A stretch of DNA of 64,000 nucleotides from Pomphorhynchus laevis. Taxonomy: Eukaryota; Acanthocephala; Palaeacanthocephala; Echinorhynchida; Pomphorhynchidae. The notes beneath the pieces were generated by a model that did not search any database, was not told the origin of the DNA, and saw nothing but the letters and a program-made list of their open reading frames with translations. The stretch is taken from assembly GCA_012934845.2 (NCBI GenBank), contig WNNJ02002262.1, positions 41,653 to 105,652 on the forward strand, in the 5' to 3' direction. The position numbers and the translations under genes were made by a program. Shown piece after piece: positions 53,613 through 64,000 of this stretch (the stretch's first letter is position 1; each line of letters opens with the position of its first letter).

Positions 53613-53779
53613 CTCCTGAATGGTAATATTACAAACTCCACCCAGGGAAATGAAGATAATGCCCAGGGGGCACCGGCCAATAGCGGGGTTAGTGATGGGA
53701 AGGGAAACCTTTCCACTCCTAGCTCTGTCTAGGCCGCCAGCTCCCGTCTAACTGGTCTGCACAATGGTGAGTAAGCCCG

Positions 53780-56234
53780 AGCCTTTTTCACTGAATATTC
53801 TTCAGTGGAATTCGGGAGGTGCTTCTGCCCTTAGTCTTCTATCTGGTAGAGACGCAGATATTAAAGTCCTTTAGGAGACACAGTCTATCCGTCTCCCCCA
53901 GGACATTACTCGATTTATCCCTAAGCACATTTATTCCCACTATACTCCGTACATAACCCCCCTCACTCCTCTTCATCTCAAGGACTCTTGACCTTAGTTA
54001 AATGCTCCTTAAGATCCTCTCACATTTTAAACTACTCCTGTCCAGCCCTATCTTGCTTAGTAGTTTCACTCGTTAAAAACGGTAAACGCCTCAGTCTAGC
54101 CAACGTCTATATTCGTCCGGGGGAGATTCACAAGAACCGTGACCTCCTGGATGGGATAATTGATGGCGGCTATGACATGGTACTAGGTGACTTCAACGAC
54201 AGAACTGGTCGTTGGATTAATGCAGCACTCCGCAGAGCCAGGAATGGTTATCTTATTCATAAACCACCGTCCCCTCCTTTCATTGCACAACAACGAATTC
54301 TCTCCTCGACTTACTATCGCCCCACGATAAGTGGTTACTTAAGCCCTTCTGCACGGAGCAATCGCGGCAACATCTGTCCACCTCTCATGACCTGATTCGT
54401 TGGCGGATATAAGAGGATTCCCTGCTTCGTAGAAGATTCCACTTTGATCCTATCAGAGTGGATTTCTTCCAAGCAGCTATCCAACGCTTCCCCCGAATTA
54501 ACATTGAGAGTTTAACCAAATTTAATTCCTATCTCTCGCAAGCCACCGCGTTTTTATCGACTACCTATAAAGGTCGCATTTTCAGCCCCACTCCGACAAA
54601 GCTCAAGGTCCTGGCCAAACTGCTGCACCTCCCTGACCTCTCCTCTTCGGCCAAACAGACTCTCTCGAAAGAATACTGACGTACCAGATACTGGTTCCAG
54701 CTGAGTAAGGATAAGTCGAGCATTGCTCGTCTTAACCCTTCTCAGTCTTCCTTCTGGAAGATATTTAAGAAAGAGAAGGTTGTTTGTTGGAAGGATAGAG
54801 CGTCCGGGTGGATCGGAAGTATTGGTCTTGATAGAGTTTTGGAGGAGTCACTTTCCTTACATAACTATGGAGCCACTCAATCACCGCAACCAATCCCGCC
54901 TTGGGGAGACTTCAGGAGTAGAGATATATCCGTTCCAGATATACTCAAAGCCTGGGGGCCTCTTCCGGGCACCTCCAAAACCGTCGCTCCACTCTCTTCT
55001 CGGGTCTTGTCAGCTTTTGGCAGCCGATCAAAGAAGGGAGGTGGTCGTCACAATGTTATTAGCAACCCCATCCGATGTGGCCGGCATCAACATTAGTCGT
55101 AGAATCTTTATCCCAAAGAAATATCCGGTCTCATGTCCTAAAGACCTGCGACCCATCTCGATTCAAAATTCCCTCGTATCGATCTACGAGAAAGCGCTTG
55201 CGCGTAGAATCCGCGATCATTTAAGTAGGCGAAATTTAATCCCTCCTGGTTTCCATGGGTTCGTCAAGGGTCGCTCGGTCCATTCTGCAGTAGGTGAAGT
55301 GCATCAGTTTTGTCGGGAGAATAGTCATCAACTTGCTGTGGCTGTTTTCCTTGACTTTTCTGCTGCATTTGACCGCATCTCCATTCCTTTTGTTATCTCT
55401 TCTCTCAGGTCCCTCGGGTTGCCTGCGAGAATTGTTAACAGGGTGGAGATACTGTTGTATACCAAGCGATTCTATTATGAAGACGACCCTGATGCGCGTC
55501 AGTTCTACCCTATTACGGGTGTGCCTCAATGTTTTCCTCTTTCTCCTATCTTGTATCTTGCAGCTTCCATAAATCTCTTCAAAATATTTAAACAGCGTGA
55601 TCAACGTCTAGTGGTGTACGCTGATGATACCACAGCCCTGTTCTCTGGACGCAGGTGCAAGGACGTTGTCTCTAACATCAGCCGTTTCTTTTTAAGATTA
55701 AAAGACCAGTTACCCAGGTCCAACCTTATTCTAAACTCCGCCAAATCGCAGGTGGTTGTCTTTCATGGCTCCCCTGCGACGAAGCAAAAGATTAAGATAT
55801 TAGCATTCTCTGCTCTAGCCTCCTTATTTGCCTCTGATCCACTCCTTACCTTCTTAAGTCGAGTAAAATACCTGGGGTTCACCGTTTCGGTGAACTGGTC
55901 GGCGAAAGCCGACCTGGATAGACTAAAACGTATCCTGAAGAGAGCTAGTTGGGCTCTGCAACGGGCCCAACATCTGTCGTTGAATGGGAAAATTCAAGTG
56001 CGCCTTTGGGGCACTTGGGCTATCTCGGGATTAGTCTTCTTCTCTAGAGGACGTACCCCAGAGCAAAGACTAAGGTTTCTTAAGCTCCTCATCTCCCGCT
56101 TACCCATCATAGTTCGCGCCGACTGGACTCTTCGGGGGGGGGTGAAAGACCCCGGGTGGTTTAGTCGGAAAGCGGCGTGCTGGATCGGTTGGAGGGCTCA
56201 GATCCCTTTGGATTTGGGGTCTCTTTGTGTATAG
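53780..56234 (+). pseudogene. LINE ORF2, endonuclease and RT
   Basis: Endonuclease: ILQWNSGGASAL (about 53800), LANVYIRPG and DMVLGDFNDRTGRW (about 54110-54215). RT in the 503-residue frame 54723-56234: DLRPISIQNSLVSIYEKAL, FHGFVKGRSVHSAV, VFLDFSAAFDRISIPFVIS, TGVPQCFPLSPILYLAAS, then VVYADDTTALFSG with the catalytic YADD, and NSAKSQVVVF. The C-terminal LSRVKYLGFTVSVNWSAKAD follows. The endonuclease half is interrupted by stops and frame changes; the RT half is open to the stop at 56232. In the PQG box the glycine reads C (PQC). Confidence 0.8.
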
Positions 56235-56672
56235 TGTTGGAGACTGTCATGTCAAGTTCACGATGCAGTTCATTTATCTGACATTGACATTATAACTATT
56301 ATGTTGTCATTATTTATGTCGTTATGCATTGTTTTTAATAAAACCTTTATTATTATTAGAGGAAATACATCATTAGCATGTATTTGGCCCCGCTGCTATG
56401 TTGGGTAGAGGAGTTAGGGGCCGAAACCTGATAGCATAGCAGTTCCTCCTGATGACCTCTAATTCTAATTCTGATACAACGTCTGTTATTAATTAGTCAA
56501 TTCATAAAAATGACTTTTTTGAATTTCAATTTTTTATTTTAACTTGATTTAAATTATAGAAAATCTAAAAACAATTATTAATTTTATTATTTAATTATTA
56601 AATTTTGATTTAGCATTATTATGTTTTGTTTAGTTTATAATTATATTAAATACGTAGACTCAGTTAGCTGAT

Positions 56673-58012
56673 TGGATATATTCAGACACTTGAGCATATC
56701 AGGTCAGTATAACTTTATGAAACATTGCTTCAGAAAAGGACGTTCTTGCCTTACCAACATTTTGTCTGCCCGTAAGGCCTGGATTGAATCCATGTCTCAA
56801 GAAAAGGCAATTTACGTTATTCTGTTCGATTTTAGTCGTGCGTTTGATCATGCTCCCCATAGTCTCCTCATTCAAACAGTGGTCAGCTACGGCATTAATA
56901 GCTCAGTTATAGGATGGATTAGAGATTTTTTATCTAACAGATCTTTCAGAGTACGAGTTGGTAATACCATATCTTCACCACATTTAATTACGTCAGGAGT
57001 TCTTCAGGTTTCTGTACTAGGACCTTTATTATTTTACATGTTCATGAACAGTTTACTCACAAAGCTCCATTGTCCGTGTTTAGCCTTTGCTGACTACATC
57101 AAAATCTGGTGTGAGGTCATATCTGCAGATGACCATATCCGCTTACAGCGTGACATTGACAGGGTTTATACATGGAGTGTTAATACTGGGGTATTGTTAA
57201 ACATTTCTAAGTGCTCACACATTCGTCTCGGTAGGTCCAATGTGTCTTCCTTGTATAGTGTCGGGACATATAGTATCATTTTGACCAATCAAGTTCGTGA
57301 TTTTGGCATACTTATGCAATCGTCACTTTAAACTAGAATGGATACTGAAAGACGTTGCAGTTCAGCAAGGAAGATGCTTTATCTGATTAAAACTTGTTTC
57401 TTGCCAAAATCTCCTCAGTGTTTTGCTCGACTATATAATGCGCTTGTTCGTCCCCATATCGAATATGCTATCCAGGCATTCCCTTCTACAAGAGGTGAAA
57501 TGAGAGATTTGGAGAGAATTCTACGTCGTGGCAGCAAGCTCGTTCGAGGATGTAAAATGATGAGTTATAGCGATCGTTTAACTTCAATAGGCATGATATC
57601 AGTGCAAGCCAGAATACTCGTTCTGGATCTGTTTGCGGTGTGGTCTATAGTAAAGGCGATAGACGGCTACCCAGGTTAATGTGTTGAATTGAATATTTGA
57701 CAATGTCGCATTGGTCATTCTCTCGCGTTACGCGTTAGACAAATTGGAAGGTCGACAATGGTATCACGATTGTCACGCAGAGTGAGAAAGTTGTGGAACG
57801 CATTGCCTCACGACATCATGACTGCGTCATCATTGAGCCAATTCAAAGCCATGGTCAACACTTGGATAAGACACTATGATCAAGGCAACATTGGAAGTTC
57901 TTATCCTTGGTTTGGCTGTAATTGATATGATTGTTTCATGTGTTGTAATGTACGATGAGCGGGCAAAACGGCCTTTTCGGTCAAAGCCCTGTATATAATA
58001 ATAATAATTAGC
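56673..58012 (+). mobile_element. CR1-like LINE fragment (RT to 3' end)
   Basis: 5'-truncated at the RT, beginning exactly where the PLE terminus ends. Frame 56672-57331: FRKGRSCLTNILSARKAW, VILFDFSRAFDHAPHSLL, GVLQVSVLGPLLFYMFMNSL, LAFADYIKIW. Second frame 57338-57679: YNALVRPHIEYAIQAFPS, ILRRGSKLVRG. The C-terminal region continues in pieces to about 57920 and the 3'UTR GAGCGGGCAAAACGGCCTTT ends in a (TAA)n tail. Catalytic FADD reads FADY, and PQG reads LQV, so this copy is dead. Confidence 0.85.
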
Positions 58013-58019
58013 CATCATA

Positions 58020-59120
58020 TGACTGCAGCTTTAATTAATAATAAAAATAATTTAAGTCAAATTTGCTGAACACCTTGTATCGCGAGATTTGCTCCACTAG
58101 CCTATCAATCATCTAAAGAGGATATACGTTTAGTGGCGTAAATTTATTTGTTGTTGCTGCATAGTCGACGACTAATTTTCGTTTATCGCTATTTTCTTGA
58201 TCACAACCACCTGTTCCTACCACGTTTCTTGTCACTTTTCAATAACGTCCGCTTCTAGCATTCGTTGAATCTCAAATTTTATAAAATCCATATAATGATG
58301 CGCGAATCTTCTGAACTTTACAACGGTCAAGTGGCAGTTGTAAAAGACGAAATAGGTGAGAGTTTTGTAATTTGAATCACGTATATAACACCTATTATAA
58401 ACAAACGTCGGCCAGTATGCAATTTCATAGTAACGAAATGATTCAGAGAAAGAACAGGATGGCCGAAATTAACGTCACTGCATAAAATATCAAAGCATAG
58501 TAAGCGAATCGACTTGTATTTGACATCATTGACAGATAGGTTGACGATACAGCAGAAACATATTGCATATTCATGTTCAGTAGATGACATACATACTTTG
58601 CGCTTGTAAGGAATTTGGCTTAACTTCAAACATTCTGCTATTAACTTGTCAATTAATTTCCCACCGTTTCCCTATCCAGAAGTGTCATTACACAGTTATT
58701 ATTTAGGCACACTTTTAACTTAGAGTGGGATGTGTCATCAAATTTTGTGGTAGATGAGGAAATATTAGCTACAGATGGAAATTGATCAGAAGTTTTGCAA
58801 TATATTGATCAGAAGAAGTAGACGCAATGGAAGTTGACCTTTAAGCAACCTCAAAATAACAAATTTTCTTGCAACTTCGACAACGCACAAGTCTGGCTGC
58901 GCATTTACTTCGAGGATGTCATCGCGACTACAAAAGGAACAGTTTGATCTAGCGTGAGATATTGAGTAGCATTGATGAGCTTCGTCATATATATAATGAT
59001 ATATTAAATCCATATGTCATCGATATCCCCTTTACTCACCACCTTGTTTAACTCGTCCATCTGCAATCGTATCTTTCCTTCACACTGGAAATCCGCCATC
59101 GTCATATACAGTTTCAAGCG
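58020..59120 (-). mobile_element. Ty3/Gypsy-type LTR retroelement fossil: gag to RT
   Basis: Minus strand. Gag end with DEAHQCYSISHARSNCSF (about 58985), matching the fossil at 41.4-42.2 kb. A protease-like region follows (VKYKSIRLLCFDILCSD, TMKLHTGRRLFIIGV, about 58550-58390), then the start of RT (KLVVDYAATTNKFTPLNVYP and MIDRLVEQISRYKVFSKFDL, about 58170-58060), where it stops. No LTR was found. It is incomplete and broken in several places, so an old insertion. Confidence 0.75.
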
Positions 59121-59521
59121 ATTTGTCGCAATAACAATTTATAAAATTTATATATAAAATTTAAATATATAAAATTTATTTATAAAATTTAAATTTGTCT
59201 TGATTATACTAAGTTTTTACATTTGAGATATAAAGTAAATACAATTAATATACACAAAGATATCAAGAAGATTAAACTATCTTGGACAAGATTAAACTAT
59301 CTTGCTAACAACTACTACTTACAAGTAAACACACATTACAATCAGTATCGATAAAGTGATTATACTAATTACAGCCTCGATTAATCGATTCAAAGAACCA
59401 TTCAAAGATATAAACTTAAACACACACTACTTATACAAGCTTAAATACACATAACTACTTACAAGCAAGCCCAACGAACACACAAGCTTGAACACACAAT
59501 TATTCGATTACAACGAGCGAA

Positions 59522-61021
59522 GCGAGTTAACACAACAATCGATGGCAAGAACAAAGAAGACAGAAACGAAAAAATGCTTAGCAAGTCAGCAGATTAACGG
59601 TACTCGCAATCAGACTGTACCGAAAATTAGCAAACCCCTCTTCTGGGTATCAGCAACGCGAGGACTCTTGCAGCAGATCTGGATGCGACATATGGACAAC
59701 TGTCAACGTTCCATCTTGTCTGACGAAATCTCTACTCTCTAGGGATTTTGTTTGTGGGTTCTGTGCCTCCGAATTGCTCTCCTAGGGCCATTGTGACGAG
59801 CAAGTATCAATAAATGCTTTGGTGAGGAACGCAGATTCAAACAGTCACAACGATGGGAAAGATCATAGTATTGACGAACCAGAAAGGAGTTCAGAAGCGT
59901 TCAGACAGTCAAACAGCTCGTCGTCAGGGATTGATGATGTTTCGGCCACTCCAAAATCATCTGAGATAGGAACCAATAATGTTATTCATGTACTCAATAT
60001 TCTCAGTCGAAGTTAGAACTGGACGATTGTTCAATCATACCCTTCAATAACAATTCAACTCAATGCTTCGTTAGGGATGCATTGCATGAGACTAATGTGA
60101 TAGATTACTCCTTCAAACAACTTCCTGTTTTGGATTCTATTGTTTATCCCCATATATTGGACTCGAGCGGCGTCAGTCTTACTGTAGATGACAAATGTTC
60201 CGCCCTCAAGCCTGCGAATGTCGGTTTGTCAACTCCTGTTAACACTTCCTCGGGCAGTGATTGTTCTCAAAACTGTCCTCTGGGTAGTGATTGTAGTGAG
60301 CGTCCTTGTGCTTACCCGCAGCTACTGCATCCCCGCTGCAGTTTATGTGTTGCTCCTATAGTAGCCCCGCTAATTGAGAGCGTTAAGAATCTTGCAAAGG
60401 CTAGTCAGATTATCGTTAGGCCTATAGATAATCCACGACAAATAGTTAGCTTTCCAAATAATAAACAACATGCAGTGTTTCCTCCAAATCATCGACGGCC
60501 ATCAATTACCCCTGAGACTCATTATTCATTAGTTCCGTCTGCTAGCTCAAAACAATTTTGCTCTAGACAATTTAACTCCAGAAGAGAGTTAAACGTTATC
60601 GTGAGCAGTGTTGAAGAATCTCTCAGTAACAATCTTTAAAGTAGACTGGATGACGATATTGTGCATCTTCACGCGGTGTTTTCTAAGATTTTTTCTCTAG
60701 AGCGATGTGGATGTTGCGAAGTGTCTTAAAGTTCGAAGAGTTTTTCGTCTAGACAAGAAACTTTTAGATAGGCCGAGACTTTTTAAAGTTGTTCTAGAAT
60801 CAAAAGATCATGTTGACTTCCTACTCAAGCATGCATTTAGATTATCGCGCTCTGGTTTTCATATACTCCGTGATTTATCTTCTGCAGATCGTTTGAGAAG
60901 ACACGAGGCTTCCAACGAGCTGCATCGACGGCTGGAAAGTGGTGAGGGCAACCTATGTGTCCGTAATTTTCGGGTGGTCAAGTGGCGTCCGACTGTCCGG
61001 TGGCATCCCTTACTTCTGTAG
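59522..61021 (+). pseudogene. LINE ORF1 (decayed)
   Basis: Begins MARTKKTETKKCLASQQING. The zinc-knot region is broken near 59740. Open pieces at 60082-60639 (a Cys-rich CSERPCAYPQLLHPRCSLC) and 60707-61021 follow. The last piece has VAKCLKVRRVFRLDKKLLDR and LCVRNFRVVKWRPTVRW, the family's C-terminal signature, shared with the protein at 46138-47265. At least three frame breaks. Confidence 0.75.
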
Positions 61022-63841
61022 AGCCAGACCTCTTTAGTAGTGATAATTCGTGTGTAGGAAAACTGGTAGACTTCGCTAGCGTCACCGAAAGTGTCACATT
61101 TTCCCATTATACGAACATTTTTGTCGGTTATTCAAATGTTCGTAGTTTCCTGGCTTAGTTTTCTGAAATTAAATTCATAGTTGCTTCGAAACGTTTTGAT
61201 GTATTTTGTATAACCGAAACATGGCTACATTCTGACATTTCGGATGACTGTGTTGCCATCCCTAACTATTTTCTAATACGTTCGGATCGCTCATGTGGTA
61301 AACGTGGAGGTGGGGTAGCCGCCTATGTGCGAAATAGTCTCCTGGTATCGAATATCTCGGCTTTTCGCGACGATATTGGTTATTCCTTTGAAGGTCTTGC
61401 TTTTACACTGGGAAATGGTCAACGATCCCGATTCTGTGTCCTTTACCGTTCTCCGTCCTATGAATTAAGATTTGACTCTCTTAAACCACATTTGCTGAGT
61501 TTATCTTCGTATCCTCTGATTTTGCTCCTGGGTGACTTCAATAACCCCCATAATAGGCTGGAAAAGTAGTCATTCACGACCAATTCACGGAATTGGGAAA
61601 GTACTGAGTGACTTTCTGTTACTCGAGATGCTACTATTTCAACATATTAAAGAACCTACTTGTGTGACAGGGACGCCTTCTATACTCGATTTGGTCTTTA
61701 CTTAGTATCTGGGTGACGTTTCAGGTGTTCGTTACGACGCATTAATTGGCAATAGCGATCACTGTGTACTCTCTATGCAACTGTCGCAGTTCAACAGAGC
61801 CTCACAAAACTCTAATTTTAAAAAACCTTGTTGGGTAGGTGTTGATGCTAGTCAACTAGCTGCAAGCTTCCCAAAAGGTATCTGTGATAGTCTTCGTATC
61901 CACTTTGATTTGGAGGAACCATTAGTCTTTGATCTGCTCCATGATGAATTGAAGCAAATATCTGATATATTTGCTCCGCTACGTGCCTGCAAGTCCAAGC
62001 ATGGGCACCCTCCTTGGTTCGACAGAGAGCTTCTTGATGCTATCAGATCCCGCAACAAATTGTGGCGCGAATTTAGGCGTTCTCATGCCTCCAAAACGTG
62101 CCTACATCGACTCTCGGAACTTATGCAATCGGCTAAAATTTCAGAAACGCTATTCGTACGAAGATAGTATCGCCAGGGATGCATCATTGAATCCTAGGAG
62201 GTTTTGGTCTTACGTAAGAAACAACAGAACACTTGTCGCCACAATTAGTTCAATCCAAACGCCAATTGAAACTTTGACCGATCCGTCTCTAATCGCCCAA
62301 CATTTAGCTGATGGCTTCTAACAGGCTAACAAACTGCATGACTTTAGTTGGAAGTATGTTCCGGTTGCTCATCGGTGTTGTGTTCGTCCACTCAGAGTGG
62401 ATGAGGTGTTGAACGAGGTTATGAAGCTCGATCCGTTTACATCTCCGGGACCAGACAATATCGCCCCCTTCCTCGTCAAATCCCTAGCGAACGTACTGAG
62501 CAATGATTTAACTATGTTCTTCACATACTGTTTAGACACATCTTGGATTCCTGACAGTTGGGAGTGTGCAATTGTGGTGCCTATTCCCAAAAAGCATCAT
62601 GCTAGCTTTTCGTGGACTTTCGGTCCATTAGCTTGACTAGCGTATTCTGCAAACTTTTAGAAAGAATCATTTCTAGTAGAATCAGGGATCATTTGGATCG
62701 TAATCACATATTGGTTGAATCTCAACATGGTTTCAGGATCGGACGTTCATGCCTTACTAACCTACTAACTGCGCGTGAAAAATGGGCTGATGCTCTGGGG
62801 GCTGGGTTTCAGGTTCATACAGTATTCCTTGATTTTTCGAAAGCTTTTGATAGGGTACCACACGACGGCATAGTGTCTTTACTGTATCACTATGGACTTC
62901 ATTCATATATTTGTGAGTGGGTCAGGCAATTTCTATCGAATAGGTTTTTCCGAGTTTTTGTGGGGTGTGTGTTTTCTTATTCGGTGAATGTTAATTCTGG
63001 CGTACCGCAGGGATCAGTCCATGTCCCACTGCTCTTTATAATCTTCATTAATGATCTGCTACTCCGCTTATCATGCTCTCATCTAGCGTTTGCAGACGAT
63101 CTAATGATTTAGTCGATCATTAGAAGTCCTGCTGATCGAGTATCGTAAAAAAATGATCTAAACTCTCTGATCAAGTGGTGCGATTCTACCGTCCTCATGC
63201 AACTAGGTCGCCCTATTGAAACTCTAAGGTACTATATTGGAGATATTGTCTTAAAGGAAGTGTCTCATCATAAGGATTTAGGGATTATTGTCTATCGATC
63301 CTTGAAAACAAAGTTGAACACCGACTTCTTTCTAGGTAAAGCTACTAGGGCGTTATATTGTATTAAAAATGCATTCCTCAGGTTAAGCTGTCATATGTTC
63401 AAGAGGTTATTCATCTCCATCGTCAGGCCACACTTGGAGTACTGCATTCAGGCTTGTTTCCCTGTCACCAAGCAAGAACTATTTGACCTGGAGTCTATTC
63501 TTAGGCGCGGATCGATGCTCTGTATTTGCTTAAGTGGTATTGACTATTATGTACGTCTAAGTCGTTTTGGGATGTTGTCGGTACGTGAAAGGTTATTATA
63601 CTTGGAAATGCTATGTCTATGGCATATGTCGAATGATGCGGTGGGTTATCCCACCGATGTAATCACTAGGCGGGCAGGTCAGTTGCGGGGACATAGCAGA
63701 GTCTTGTATAAATTTGGATTTGGCAGATTACCAAAAGTGTATAGACTCTCGAGGAGAGGAATTAGCATGTGGAATTCGTTGTATGAGGAAGTCGTTGCAG
63801 CCCCCAGTTTGAGAACGTTTAAATCACGATGCTACAAATAG
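60995..63841 (+). pseudogene. LINE ORF2: endonuclease and RT (decayed)
   Basis: Overlaps the end of ORF1 like its sister. Endonuclease: CITETWLHSDI (about 61210), KRGGGVAAYVRNSL, CVLYRSPSYELRF, LLLGDFNNP (about 61545). RT: GPDNIAPFLVKSL, FRSISLTSVFCKLLERII, QHGFRIGRSCLTNLL, TVFLDFSKAFDRVPHDGI, GVPQGSVHVPLLFIIFINDL and LAFADDLM (63090). C-terminus 63197-63841: GDIVLKEVSHHKDLGIIV, SIVRPHLEYCIQACFPV, GQLRGHSRVLYKFGFGRLPK. About six stops or frame shifts separate the pieces. Confidence 0.85.
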
Positions 63842-64000
63842 ATACGTGAACAATGCCGCCATTCAACACTACCACTGGAATACCCTAATTAGCTACATTG
63901 ACTGACTATTTGCTTTTCTTCTATTTTTTGGACTTTGCCTGAATAGCATTTTGGCTTTGGTATGTATTGGAATTATATATATATATATCTTATTATAAGA

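Larger units (their letters stand above)
52473..56357 (+). mobile_element. LINE with gag-like ORF1 (I/R1/Jockey group), inserted in the PLE tail
   Basis: About 3.9 kb, flanked by AGAGGAGATACA (52461-52472) and AGAGGAAATACA (56358-56369), a 12-bp target duplication with one change. Contains ORF1 (52477-53612), a leader, ORF2 (about 53780-56234) and a 3'UTR ending TTATTATTATT after AATAAAACC. ORF1 has one frameshift at a C-run near 52660, and ORF2 has several breaks in its endonuclease part. Clearly less AT-rich than the host sequence. Confidence 0.85.
45355..56672 (+). mobile_element. Penelope-like element split by two LINEs (copy 9)
   Basis: The PLE parts are 45355-45925, 52153-52472 and 56358-56672. 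Part one starts at the RT A box (LYTNLDLVDIKEALVKLI) and holds KVGTSIFKQVKGVPISGNSS and FRYIDDICVFN in one long frame (45510-45977). Part two resumes at RNIFLHEHSCIPYNIKY. Part three is the intact-looking tail with GGCCCC ... GGGGCCGAAACC, CATAGCAG, CCTGATGACC and the terminus CAGTTAGCTGAT. The LINEs at 45926-52152 and 52473-56357 occupy the gaps. This is the oldest layer of the stack. Confidence 0.85.
59220..63990 (+). mobile_element. CR1-like LINE, nearly full length, decayed
   Basis: 5'UTR (about 59220-59520) with CA-rich repeats, ORF1 remnants (59522-61021), ORF2 remnants (about 60995-63841) and a 3' end GCCTGAATAGCATTTTGGCT followed by an AT tail, where the window closes. The same architecture and protein motifs as the LINE at 45926-52152, but with many stops and frameshifts, so older or a sister family. 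Confidence 0.85.

Overview
This is AT-rich animal DNA, not a bacterial replicon. It shows spliced exons, many introns of 39-68 nt mixed with introns of 1-6 kb, and a dense load of retroelements (Penelope-like, CR1-like and other LINEs, RTE, Ty3/Gypsy remnants). Very short introns with CR1/RTE/Penelope repeats would suit a flatworm or another small-intron lophotrochozoan, but I cannot name the species from sequence alone.

Positions 1-3262 hold three truncated Penelope-like (PLE) copies in the same orientation. Positions 3547-36702 hold the one host gene I recognise. It reads as 26 exons of about 1,010 codons that match Integrator complex subunit 8 (INTS8) from N- to C-terminus. Splice phases agree at every junction except the exon 19/20 boundary. 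Its twelve longer introns carry transposon debris: a repeat with hammerhead-ribozyme-like boxes, a cluster of perfect hairpins, two foldback elements, a 211-bp tandem array of 19.3 units with no difference visible by eye, two LINE copies head to head, a MITE, a 104-bp GC-rich duplication, an orphan RT fragment, and the longest PLE copy of the window (minus strand, about 2 kb).

Positions 36.7-45.4 kb hold broken CR1-like LINEs, PLE fragments in both orientations around a 16-bp minisatellite, and a Ty3/Gypsy gag fossil. Positions 45.4-58.0 kb form a nested stack: one PLE (host) was split by a nearly intact CR1-like LINE, which was itself split by an RTE LINE with a 17-bp target-site duplication. 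The PLE tail was split again by a different LINE with three zinc knuckles and a 12-bp duplication, and a third LINE fragment abuts its end. Positions 58.0-59.1 kb hold a second Ty3/Gypsy fossil. The window ends in a nearly full-length but decayed CR1-like LINE.

I saw no tRNA, rRNA or CRISPR. Many motifs and conserved stems in the repeats recall hammerhead ribozymes, which are known in PLEs, but none is a complete canonical ribozyme by eye. Family names rest on remembered motifs; no search was run.
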